Made by a program: the position numbers and the translations under genes. 64,000 nt of DNA from Fimousia sp036311565 (lineage in GTDB: Bacteria > Bacillota > Clostridia > Lachnospirales > Lachnospiraceae). This document shows positions 8,933-16,479 of this stretch, in pieces. Position 1 is the stretch's first letter. Each line of letters starts with the position of its first letter. Below the pieces are notes generated by a model. The model was not told the origin of the DNA. It ran no database searches and saw only the letters and a list, made by a program, of their open reading frames with translations. The stretch is from the NCBI GenBank assembly GCA_036311565.1, contig JAXJPR010000003.1:1-64000 (forward strand). Reading direction: 5' to 3'.

Positions 8933-9568
8933 ATGAGTATATTAGCATTGCAGGATATCGCGTATTCCTATGAAGGAAGCAGAAAGAAAGTATTTGAACA
9001 TTTATCTTATAAATTTGAAGAAGGAAACATTTATGCTATTGTGGGTCGGTCAGGTGCAGGAAAGACCACATTATTATCCCTTCTTTCTGGTCTGGACAGT
9101 CCAACAGAGGGAACGGTGCTTTTCAAAGATAAAGATATTCGTAAAATCGACCGGTATAAGTATCGAAGCAAATATGTAGGTATTATTTTCCAAAGTTTTA
9201 ATCTGCTTCCGCACTTGACCGCAATAGAAAATGTTATTTTATCCATGGATGTATCTGGAATGAAATATAAAAATAAAAAAGAAAAGGCAATGGAACTTCT
9301 AAATAAGGTAGGATTAAGTGAAGAAGAGGCAAAACGTCGTGTACTGAAATTATCAGGTGGACAGCAGCAGCGTGTAGCGATTGCAAGAACACTGTCTTAT
9401 GAACCAGAAGTAATCTTAGCCGACGAGCCTACAGGAAATCTTGACAAAGAGACTGAAGATGAAATTATGGGCATCTTTCAGACACTTGCAAAAGAAGGAA
9501 AATGCATTATCATTGTTACACACTCTCAGGAAGTGGCGCAGCAGGCGGATGAAGTGAAGAAATTGTAG
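8933..9568 (+). CDS. LolD/MacB-type ABC transporter ATPase
   Basis: 211 residues, complete. Walker A GRSGAGKTT (about 39-47), Q-loop FQSFNLLPHLT, signature LSGGQQQR, Walker B VILADEPTGNLD and H-loop VTHS are all intact. It energises the permease just upstream, sharing an operon with AAGGAGG before ATG 8933. Confidence 0.92.
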   Translation: MSILALQDIAYSYEGSRKKVFEHLSYKFEEGNIYAIVGRSGAGKTTLLSLLSGLDSPTEGTVLFKDKDIRKIDRYKYRSKYVGIIFQSFNLLPHLTAIENVILSMDVSGMKYKNKKEKAMELLNKVGLSEEEAKRRVLKLSGGQQQRVAIARTLSYEPEVILADEPTGNLDKETEDEIMGIFQTLAKEGKCIIIVTHSQEVAQQADEVKKL

Positions 9569-9585
9569 AAAATGAAAGTATAAAG

Positions 9586-9636
9586 AAACAGGATAAATGG
9601 GAGATTTTGTAGATTCTATTTACCCTGTTTTTTATT
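9586..9636 (+). terminator. terminator of the MacB-type operon
   Basis: AAACAGG-ATAAAT (9586-9598) pairs with ATTTA-CCCTGTTT with one bulge, followed by a T-rich tail. Confidence 0.7.
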
Positions 9637-9652
9637 TGGTTCAAATTATAAT

Positions 9653-10125
9653 ATGAAGCCTACTCTAATTAAAGACGTAGGAGAAGGTGAATTGCTCTAT
9701 TCCTGTGTTGGTTTTCCAGAAATGAATATTTTTCAGAAACCAATGATATTCGAAAAATATTTTATGACATATTGGCATAGTATTGTTTCTCTTGTTTTCT
9801 ACTTATATTTATCGGCATTTTTGTAATTGTAGTGTTTATGTTTTTTCCCGGTGTGAAAAACGTGGACAGTGGTATATCAAAGAAGTGATAAAGTTGTTTT
9901 TCTTTTCACTTTTTTATGTGCTTGTCTTGATTCTTGGACATATGTGTCCAGGAGTATTGGTGGGGCGGGTTGTCTTTGATTCATTTGGCTGGTATGGAAT
10001 ACAAGTGCTTATCTGGTCATGAACTGGCACCATGTCATATTAGATGGAGAAAGATATTTGGGAAATCTATCATATTCTCTATCATTTGTAAAAGGAAAAG
10101 TAATACTTGAGTATACAAAACTCAA
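9653..10125 (+). pseudogene. remnants of a membrane (ABC permease-like) gene
   Basis: No intact gene occupies this stretch. A 57-codon reading from ATG 9653 stops at 9826 and lacks a ribosome site. Hydrophobic membrane-like stretches continue in other frames: LFFFSLFYVLVLILGHM (within 9783-10022), and a third frame over about 10005-10150 contains NWHHVILDGERYLGNLSY. Shifts between frames without starts or ribosome sites indicate a decayed integral membrane protein. Its position just before a broken ABC ATPase suggests it was the permease of that system. The original family is not identified. Confidence 0.5.
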
Positions 10126-10137
10126 ATGGAGGATGCT

Positions 10138-10696
10138 GTGGTATTAGAAATAGTAAATCTAAGAAAAGATATAAAAGAGAAAAAGATTTTAGAGAATGTG
10201 AATTTACGGTTAGAAAGTGGAAAAATTTATGGAATCGTAGGAAGAAATGGGGCCGGGAAGACAATGCTTTTTCGCGCCATTTCCGGGTTGATGAAGTGTT
10301 CTGATGGGAAAATCCTATTGGATGGAAAAGAGCTGTCTAAAGATTTTTCTGTATTGCCAAATTTGGGGTTATTATTGAGAATACAGAATTATATCCTGAA
10401 TTTACAGGGTTTTTAAATTTAAAAATTCTGGCAGATATCCAGAAAAAGATTGGGAAAAAAGAAATTGAAGATGCATGGAAAAACCGAATATCCTTTTGCT
10501 AGATGAACCGACCAATGGACTGGATGAGATCGCGGTGGAGATGGTTCGTAATGTATTGCGTGAAGAAAAAGACAGGGGAGCCTTAATTATGATTGCAAGT
10601 CATAACAGGGAGGATATAGTTTCATTATCTGATGAGGTATATCGTATGAGAAGTGGCGTTCTGAGCAAAGAGGAGGTTCATCGATATGAGATCTAA
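10138..10696 (+). pseudogene. ABC transporter ATPase, frameshifted and internally deleted
   Basis: Reading starts at GTG 10138 behind GGAGG (10128-10132). Walker A GRNGAGKT is intact. Near 10370 the frame shifts: the family sequence ENTELYPEFTGFLNLKIL continues in another frame until a stop at about 10500. The third frame resumes at ATG 10475 with MEKPNILLLDEPTNGLDE, the Walker B region, then IASHN (H-loop). The helical domain and LSGGQ-type signature that should lie between EIEDAW and MEKPNI are missing, so roughly 40-60 residues are deleted. Frameshift plus loss of the signature motif make this a pseudogene rather than a sequencing slip alone. Confidence 0.8.
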
Positions 10697-11321
10697 GTCA
10701 TTTATTGTTTCACTTATCATTGGAATGTGTATCTTAGTTATGGCAGCAGTGGTCACACGGATTCATCGTCCTAATGAGTTAAATAATGGAAAAAGGTACG
10801 ATAATCTGACAATTTCTTTTTTTCAAAAGGATTATAAAGATCTTTTAATCGGGATGGAAGAAGAATTATGTCATAGTAAAGTAATTGTGATCGCAAAACC
10901 AACCGGAAAAAAGGAATATGTTTATGGAAACCTAAAGCAGGAAGTAGTCATAAAAAAAGTGGTAAGAGGAGAGATTCCTGTTTCAAAGGGGAAGAAGGTA
11001 CAACTAGTTGAAAACGGATGGCTGGAAAATTCGGATGATAATAAACTGACCGTGGCCACTGGATTTGTAAATTATCTTAGAAAAGGTGATAATTATCTCA
11101 TTTTTGGAGAGGAATGCATGAAAGATTATTCGGGAAAAGGAACCATTCTAAAAGCATGTGAGGATGTAGTGGTAATGAGGTGTTTGAATTTATCGAGTAA
11201 TGAAAGCAGCATATGTAATAGAAAAGGGGAGCAGATAAAATATAAGAATGTAAAGAATAGTGAATTTTTTACAAATGATAAAGAGACATTAGAAGCAATG
11301 GTAAAATTAAAAAAAGCTTGA
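10686..11321 (+). CDS. membrane-anchored protein of unknown function
   Basis: 211 residues with one N-terminal hydrophobic helix (about 7-25) that could be a signal anchor; the rest is hydrophilic and presumably outside the cell. AGGAGG precedes ATG 10686, which overlaps the end of the broken ABC ATPase by 11 bases, so it was once translationally coupled to it. Several valine-rich strands suggest a beta-rich domain. I do not recognise the family. It may be an orphaned accessory part of the decayed transporter. Confidence 0.6.
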   Translation: MRSKSFIVSLIIGMCILVMAAVVTRIHRPNELNNGKRYDNLTISFFQKDYKDLLIGMEEELCHSKVIVIAKPTGKKEYVYGNLKQEVVIKKVVRGEIPVSKGKKVQLVENGWLENSDDNKLTVATGFVNYLRKGDNYLIFGEECMKDYSGKGTILKACEDVVVMRCLNLSSNESSICNRKGEQIKYKNVKNSEFFTNDKETLEAMVKLKKA

Positions 11322-11415
11322 TAGAAAGATTTGGGAAACTTTGAGAGGCTTAGTATCTTGCAAATGCTAGCCATGCCGTTTAAAATAGTTCTATAGAAAC
11401 AAGGAGGAAGACAGT

Positions 11416-11607
11416 ATGGATTTGCATGTAGGAGATGTAATTAAAATGAAAAAAGCCCATCCATGTGGAACCAACGAATGGAAAATCCTTCGTACAGGAA
11501 TTGACTTTCGTTTAGAATGTGTGGGGTGCGGCAGACAAGTCATGGTTACCAGAAAATTAGTAGAAAAGAATTTTCGTGGAATGATTTCAGAGACAGAAAA
11601 AAAGTAG
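11416..11607 (+). CDS. DUF951 family protein
   Basis: 63 residues. It contains DLHVGDVIKMKKAHPCG, ECVGCGRQVMV and RKLVEKNF, the conserved DUF951 blocks, with cysteines at HPCG and CVGC. AAGGAGG precedes ATG 11416. Its place directly before rpsF-ssb-rpsR is standard in Clostridia and Bacilli. Function is unknown; a small nucleic-acid-binding role is often supposed. Confidence 0.85.
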   Translation: MDLHVGDVIKMKKAHPCGTNEWKILRTGIDFRLECVGCGRQVMVTRKLVEKNFRGMISETEKK

Positions 11608-11637
11608 AAGACCGATGAAAGAAAAGAAAGAAAATAC

Positions 11638-11666
11638 TTGCGAAGTGTTGGCAAGTGTGATAAAAT
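11638..11666 (+). promoter_or_regulatory. promoter of the rpsF-ssb-rpsR operon
   Basis: TTGCGA (11638-11643) and TAAAAT (11661-11666) are 17 bases apart. In the leader, CTTGC (11692-11696) could pair with GCAAG (11735-11739), which lies between the ribosome site and the rpsF start; this might allow autoregulation but is not proven. Confidence 0.6.
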
Positions 11667-11744
11667 ACCAAATTGTGATAATATATTAATCCTTGCTCTT
11701 TCGTAGGGGGAAGGGCCAAAGACCAGAAGGAGGTGCAAGCAACA

Positions 11745-12032
11745 ATGAGTAAATATGAATTAGCATTAGTTGTGAATGCAAAGATCGAAGACGACGCTAG
11801 AACAGAAGTAATCGAAAAAATTAAAGCTATGCTTGAAGGATTCGGAGCTGCTATTACTAACGTTGATGAATGGGGTAAGAAAAAATTAGCTTACGAAATT
11901 CAGAAGATGAAAGAAGGATATTACTACTTCATCCAATTCGACGCATCTACAGATGTTCCTGCAGAAATCGAACAGAGACTTCGTATTATGGAACCTGTAA
12001 TGAGATTCTTATGCGTGAAACAAGATGCATAA
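11745..12032 (+). CDS. rpsF: 30S ribosomal protein bS6
   Basis: 95 residues. It begins MSKYELALVVNAKIEDD and contains WGKKKLAYEIQKMKEGYYYF, characteristic of bS6, which binds bS18 on the platform of the small subunit. The GTG at 11733 overlaps the ribosome site AGAAGGAGGT, so ATG 11745 is the true start. It heads the rpsF-ssb-rpsR operon. Confidence 0.97.
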   Translation: MSKYELALVVNAKIEDDARTEVIEKIKAMLEGFGAAITNVDEWGKKKLAYEIQKMKEGYYYFIQFDASTDVPAEIEQRLRIMEPVMRFLCVKQDA

Positions 12033-12050
12033 CGAATAGGAGGAATCCAA

Positions 12051-12512
12051 ATGAATAAAGTCGTGTTAATGGGTCGTTTAACAAGAAATCCTGATGTGAG
12101 GTATTCACAAGGAGAAAGACCTATGGCAGTTGCCAGATACACACTGGCAGTGAACAGACGATTCAAAAGAGATGGCGAGCCAGATGCAGATTTTATCAAT
12201 TGTGTGGCATTTGGAAGACAAGGGGAATTTGCAGAAAAGTATTTGAAGCAGGGAACCAAAATCGTTATTTCAGGTAGAATTCAGACAGGTAGCTATGTCA
12301 ATAAAGATGGAAACAGAGTTTATACAACAGATGTTGTCGTAGAAGAACAGGATTTCTGCGAAAGCAAGGCAGCTCAGAGTGAGTACCAGGCTTCTCAGAA
12401 TAACAACTTTGGTGGTTTTGAACCAGCAGGAAGACCTGCTCCAAGTGCAGCAGCTGGTGATGGATTTATGAGTATTCCAGATGGTATTGAAGAAGAGTTA
12501 CCATTCAGTTAA
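12051..12512 (+). CDS. ssb: single-stranded DNA-binding protein
   Basis: 153 residues. An OB fold begins MNKVVLMGRLTRNPDVRY and includes FINCVAFGRQGEFAEKY; a low-complexity linker follows, and the acidic tail ends EEELPFS, the protein-docking tip typical of SSB. It lies 18 bases after rpsF and 20 before rpsR. Confidence 0.97.
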   Translation: MNKVVLMGRLTRNPDVRYSQGERPMAVARYTLAVNRRFKRDGEPDADFINCVAFGRQGEFAEKYLKQGTKIVISGRIQTGSYVNKDGNRVYTTDVVVEEQDFCESKAAQSEYQASQNNNFGGFEPAGRPAPSAAAGDGFMSIPDGIEEELPFS

Positions 12513-12532
12513 GATTTTAGGAGGTAATATCA

Positions 12533-12796
12533 ATGGCTTATAATAGAGGCGATCGCGACGGCGCTCCAATGAGAAGACGTGGCGGAAGAAGAAGAAAAAA
12601 AGTCTGCGTATTTTGTGTAGATAAAAATGCAGTAATCGATTACAAAGATGTAAACAAATTAAAAAGATACGTATCTGAAAGAGGTAAAATCTTACCTAGA
12701 AGAATCACAGGAAACTGTGCAAAACATCAGAGAGCTTTAACAGTAGCTATTAAGAGAGCTCGTCACTTAAGCTTAATGCCATACGTAGCAGAATAA
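12533..12796 (+). CDS. rpsR: 30S ribosomal protein bS18
   Basis: 87 residues with a basic RRRGGRRRKKVC start, then DYKDVNKLKRYVSERGKILP and RRITGNCAKHQRAL, the bS18 core. One CxxC pair (VCVFCVDK) is present, as in zinc-type S18 proteins. Last gene of the operon, followed by a terminator. Confidence 0.97.
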   Translation: MAYNRGDRDGAPMRRRGGRRRKKVCVFCVDKNAVIDYKDVNKLKRYVSERGKILPRRITGNCAKHQRALTVAIKRARHLSLMPYVAE

Positions 12797-12810
12797 GATT
12801 TGTAAAGTAA

Positions 12811-12850
12811 AAGACCTAAGTCTCAGAAATGGGATTTAGGTCTTATTTTT
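12811..12850 (+). terminator. terminator of the rpsF-ssb-rpsR operon
   Basis: AAGACCTAA (12811-12819) pairs with TTAGGTCTT (12836-12844), followed by ATTTTTT. Confidence 0.8.
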
Positions 12851-12913
12851 TGTGTGCATAAATAATTCTACTTTTTGAAAAACAGTATGTGGATATTGTT
12901 TTGTAATAAAATC

Positions 12914-12943
12914 TGGACATGATAATTCATACTATGCTATAGT
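12914..12943 (+). promoter_or_regulatory. promoter of the HAD phosphatase gene
   Basis: TGGACA (12914-12919) and TATAGT (12938-12943) with an 18-base spacer. The same TATGCTATAGTAA context occurs at the xpt promoter. Confidence 0.5.
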
Positions 12944-12987
12944 AATAAAAAATTTACAGCAGAGATCAAAGTTTGGAGGGATTAGAA

Positions 12988-13761
12988 ATGGAAAAAAAGT
13001 ATTTTTTCTTTGATATTGATGGGACTCTGACTGATAATGCAACAAAACAAATTGTTCCTTCTGCAGTTCAGGCAATTCAAAAACTGCAGGAAGCAGGACA
13101 TTTTGTTTCTATTGCAACTGGCAGAGCTTATTATAAAGCAGAACCATTTCGAGCAAAGCATGGATTTGCCAATATGGTCTGCAATGGAGGACATGGTATT
13201 TTTTATCAAGGGAAATTACAGGAAAACAGGCCCCTTGATTATGAAAAATCATTAGCCATTTATCGTCAGGCATTGGAACTTGGGTATGGTGTATTAGTGG
13301 CTTTGGATGATTCCAAGAAGGTCTATGCCAATAGCCATTTATTTTATGATCAAGTGGGAGAAAGAAAGGAACCGACCACTTATATTATTGATGAGGAATT
13401 TAATCCGTCGAAAGAACCGGACATTTATAAAATGTATATTTCCATTCCAAAAGAAGAAGAATACCGCCTTACTTTAAAAGACACGGTAGGAAATCTTCGT
13501 TTTGTACCGGATTACCTGATGTTTCAGCCGGATGCAAAAAAAGAGGGAATCCTTCGTATGTTGCAATATGCTGCTGGAAAGCCGGAAGATGTCATCGTTT
13601 TTGGAGATGATTATAATGATCTGTGTATGTTCGATGATCAGTTTTATTGTGTGGCCATGGGAAATGCCTGTGATGCACTAAAAGAAAAAGCGGATTATGT
13701 CACAACAAAGAATGTTGAAGATGGAATCTATAAAGCTTGTGAAAAACATCATTGGTTTTAG
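12988..13761 (+). CDS. Cof-type HAD-superfamily phosphatase
   Basis: 257 residues. Motif I is DIDGTLTDN (about 8-16); motif IV GDDYNDLCMFD lies near residue 208; the cap domain sits between them, as in Cof/YwpJ-type phosphatases acting on sugar phosphates or flavin precursors. ATG 12988 is seven bases after GGAGGG; the in-frame TTG at 12973 precedes that ribosome site and is discarded. Substrate unknown. Confidence 0.88.
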   Translation: MEKKYFFFDIDGTLTDNATKQIVPSAVQAIQKLQEAGHFVSIATGRAYYKAEPFRAKHGFANMVCNGGHGIFYQGKLQENRPLDYEKSLAIYRQALELGYGVLVALDDSKKVYANSHLFYDQVGERKEPTTYIIDEEFNPSKEPDIYKMYISIPKEEEYRLTLKDTVGNLRFVPDYLMFQPDAKKEGILRMLQYAAGKPEDVIVFGDDYNDLCMFDDQFYCVAMGNACDALKEKADYVTTKNVEDGIYKACEKHHWF

Positions 13762-13801
13762 AAAAAATATTATGGGAAAACGAAATAGAGGAGGATGAAA
13801 C

Positions 13802-14074
13802 GTGGAAAAAATGACAGAAAAAGAAATTGAACAGCAAGTAAATAAAGAAACAAGAATCTCTGCGATCATGTATGTTGCATTTTTTATCTGGTGGCTTGTG
13901 ACCGGTTATGGACTGAGCGGGTTAGACATTTATATTATGGGACTGCCCTTATGGTTTGTTTTAAGTTGTTGTGTCGGAATACCAGCATTTTGTATCGCTA
14001 CTGCAATTGTAGTCAAAAAGTGTTTTAAGAATTTTGACTTAGATCAATTCAATAAGGAGGATACAAATGAGTAA
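13802..14074 (+). CDS. YhdT-family small membrane protein
   Basis: 90 residues with two transmembrane helices (about 20-40 and 45-68) and a charged C-terminus. YhdT proteins are encoded directly before sodium/pantothenate symporters of the PanF type, as here. GTG 13802 is chosen since AGGAGG (13789-13794) is seven bases upstream; the in-frame ATG 13811 would be 16 away. It overlaps the symporter gene by eight bases, implying coupled translation and a joint membrane complex. Confidence 0.8.
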   Translation: MEKMTEKEIEQQVNKETRISAIMYVAFFIWWLVTGYGLSGLDIYIMGLPLWFVLSCCVGIPAFCIATAIVVKKCFKNFDLDQFNKEDTNE

Positions 14075-15536
14075 ATATAGTATAATTGTCATTGGAGTAT
14101 TGGCAGCCTATATGCTGTTTAACCTTGTGGTGGGAATTGTTGTAAGTAAAAGGCAGGAAAAGAAAAAAAGCGAAGGATTTATTAATGAGTATTTTATTGG
14201 TGGAAGAAGCATGGGCGGTCTGGTTCTTGCCATGACGTTAATCGCAACTTTTGCCAGTGCCAGCAGCTTTATTGGAGGACCTGGAATGGCATATTCTACC
14301 GGATTGGCATGGGTGCTATTATCCGTTATTCAGGTACCAACAGCATTTGTAATTCTTGGCATTTTAGGTAAGAAATTTGCTATTATTGCCAGAAAGACCA
14401 ATTCGGTAACGATTACCGATTATCTGAGAGCCAGATATGAATCACCAGCCGTTGTGATTTTAGCAGGGATTGGTATGGTACTGTTCTTTATTGCACAGAT
14501 GATTTCCCAGTTCATGGGAGGTGCAGTATTGTTAGAAAGTATGACAGGGATCTCTTATGTCCATGGTCTGATTCTGTTTGGAGTGATTGTAATATTATAT
14601 ACTTCCATTGGTGGATTTAGAGCGGTTGTAACAACAGATACTATTCAGGCAATTATTATGGTAGTTGGATGCTTTTTAATTTTATTTACGGTTGTAAGTG
14701 AAGCTGGTGGTTATGGACAGATGGTAGAAACCTTAAATCAGGTGGCTCCACACTGGACATCCATTGATGCAAATGGAGCAGTACCAATGCCCACGGTATT
14801 ATCCTTCTGGGTAACTGTAGGGGTGGGAGTATTAGGGCTTCCGCAGACAGCAGTACGCTGTATGGGATATAAGGATACAAAGTCTTTGCATAGTGCTATG
14901 ATTATTGGAACAGTGGTAGTAGGTATTTTAATGTTCGTCACTGTTTTGGTAGGAGTATTTGCCAATGCAATTATTTCACCATCAGAACTTACCACTACCG
15001 ATTATGTAATTCCTGCAATTGTATTAAAATACATGAATCCATGGGTGGCAGGATTATTTATTGCAGCTCCATTATCCGCAGTTATGTCAACAGTATCTTC
15101 TCTTTTGATTTTAGCATCTGCAACAATTATTAAAGATATTTATTTGACATATATTGTGAAAGCAGATTTAAGAGATATGGAAGAACAGAAAAAATCCGAA
15201 AAGAAAGTCAGCCGAATGAGTATGCTCACCACTTTACTGATTGGGGTGTTGGTCATTGTGCTTACTATCAATCCACCGGATCTGATTGTATGGATTAATA
15301 TTTTTGCTATGGGTGGACTGGAATGTACGTTCTTGTGTCCGATTTTATTCGGGCTGTACTGGAAAAAAGCCAATGCGACAGGATGCATTTGTTCCATCAT
15401 TGCCGGAGTGGGAAGCTTTATTGTCCTTACGAATGGTGGAATCAGCTTCTTTGGATTTTCAGCTATCGTTCCAGCCATTATCATTGCAATTGCGGCATTT
15501 ATTATTGGAAGTCTCATTGGAGATAAGAAAAAATAA
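14067..15536 (+). CDS. sodium:solute symporter, probably sodium/pantothenate (PanF-like)
   Basis: 489 residues and about 13 hydrophobic segments of the SSS family. Recognisable blocks are EYFIGGRSMGGLVLAMTL, ATFASASSFIGGPG and the sodium-site region PLSAVMSTVSSLL. The YhdT partner gene upstream supports pantothenate as substrate, though related carboxylate or proline substrates are possible. AAGGAGG precedes ATG 14067. The operon appears to consist of these two genes only. Confidence 0.85.
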   Translation: MSKYSIIVIGVLAAYMLFNLVVGIVVSKRQEKKKSEGFINEYFIGGRSMGGLVLAMTLIATFASASSFIGGPGMAYSTGLAWVLLSVIQVPTAFVILGILGKKFAIIARKTNSVTITDYLRARYESPAVVILAGIGMVLFFIAQMISQFMGGAVLLESMTGISYVHGLILFGVIVILYTSIGGFRAVVTTDTIQAIIMVVGCFLILFTVVSEAGGYGQMVETLNQVAPHWTSIDANGAVPMPTVLSFWVTVGVGVLGLPQTAVRCMGYKDTKSLHSAMIIGTVVVGILMFVTVLVGVFANAIISPSELTTTDYVIPAIVLKYMNPWVAGLFIAAPLSAVMSTVSSLLILASATIIKDIYLTYIVKADLRDMEEQKKSEKKVSRMSMLTTLLIGVLVIVLTINPPDLIVWINIFAMGGLECTFLCPILFGLYWKKANATGCICSIIAGVGSFIVLTNGGISFFGFSAIVPAIIIAIAAFIIGSLIGDKKK

Positions 15537-15570
15537 TTCTTTTGTATATAGTTTGAAATAAAATTTGTTG

Positions 15571-15606
15571 GCAGCCAGAGTCCGGATATGGTCTCTGGCT
15601 GTTGTC
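15571..15606 (+). terminator. terminator after the PanF-like symporter
   Basis: GCAGCCAGAG (15571-15580) pairs with CTCTGGCTGT (15593-15602); the T tail is short (GTTGTCATTT), so strength is uncertain. Confidence 0.6.
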
Positions 15607-15689
15607 ATTTGTGGAAAAAGACGATATGATACATTTATAAAACGGCGAGAGCCAATGGAAAAAGTGTGGAAATTTATAGGAGGATTGTT

Positions 15690-16355
15690 ATGAAGCGTAA
15701 ATGTGCAAAAAAAGCGTTTGAAATGATTGAAGATGGTATGATGGTCGGATTAGGAGGGGGTTCCACAGTCGGTCTTTTAATTGAAGAGCTGGAGAGAGGA
15801 AAGAAATGCATTACAGCAGTTACTCCATCGGGGGATACGATGGAATTGTGCATAAAACATCACATACCAGTATTGCCATTAGAGATGGCAGATGCCATTG
15901 ATCTTGCATTTGATGGATGTGATGAAGTGGATCAAGAACTGAATGCTTTAAAAAGTTGTGGCGGCATTCATACCAGAGAAAAAATTGTAGCATCTATGGC
16001 AAAGGATTATGTACTTCTCGCTGATGAAAAAAAATATGAAAAGCATCTGGCATTTGAACATCCAGTAACCGTAGAAGTGGTGCGTTCTGGCAGAAGTTAT
16101 GTGAAAAAATGTTTAGAAGAGCTGGGTGCAACAGTAACAGAAAGAAAATCTGCTCAAAAGATGGGTCTTGTGATTAGTGATGATGGGCATTATCTGATGG
16201 AAGCTTCTTTTTTGGAAGTAAAAGATGTAAAAGCATTGGCAGAAAAATTAGATGCCATTACTGGAATCGTTGACCATAGCTTATTCTATCAGGTCGCATC
16301 AAAAGCGATTATTGCAAAAGATGATGAGATTTTTGTAATAGAAAAAGGAATCTAG
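15690..16355 (+). CDS. rpiA: ribose-5-phosphate isomerase A
   Basis: 222 residues. RpiA interconverts ribose-5-phosphate and ribulose-5-phosphate. The motifs LGGGSTVG, DLAFDGCDEVD, KSCGGIHTREKIVA and the C-terminal GIVDHSLF are all present. ATG 15690 follows TAGGAGG; the in-frame ATG at 15666 has no ribosome site. A second, unrelated isomerase, RpiB, is encoded at 25608. Confidence 0.93.
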   Translation: MKRKCAKKAFEMIEDGMMVGLGGGSTVGLLIEELERGKKCITAVTPSGDTMELCIKHHIPVLPLEMADAIDLAFDGCDEVDQELNALKSCGGIHTREKIVASMAKDYVLLADEKKYEKHLAFEHPVTVEVVRSGRSYVKKCLEELGATVTERKSAQKMGLVISDDGHYLMEASFLEVKDVKALAEKLDAITGIVDHSLFYQVASKAIIAKDDEIFVIEKGI

Positions 16356-16415
16356 GAAGGAGACATTTCTTTCTTTTTATGGAATTTATGGAGACTATAC
16401 TTTTTTTTATAATAA

Positions 16416-16424
16416 TGATATAAT
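16416..16424 (+). promoter_or_regulatory. extended -10 promoter of the gdpP operon
   Basis: TGATATAAT is an extended -10 about 56 bases before gdpP. A second TATAAT lies at 16408-16413. No convincing -35. Confidence 0.45.
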
Positions 16425-16479
16425 AAAGTTTATCCTAAATGGAAGAAACCTATGTATACACAAAATAATGGAGTAGGAT

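Noticed and set aside
9783..10022. Intact small membrane protein
   Set aside because: No ribosome site, begins inside another reading frame fragment, and ends before the expected domain; treated as part of a decayed gene.
11672..11744. S6:S18-binding mRNA motif in the rpsF leader
   Set aside because: A CTTGC/GCAAG pairing exists but the conserved CCG-containing bulge of the known motif was not convincingly found.
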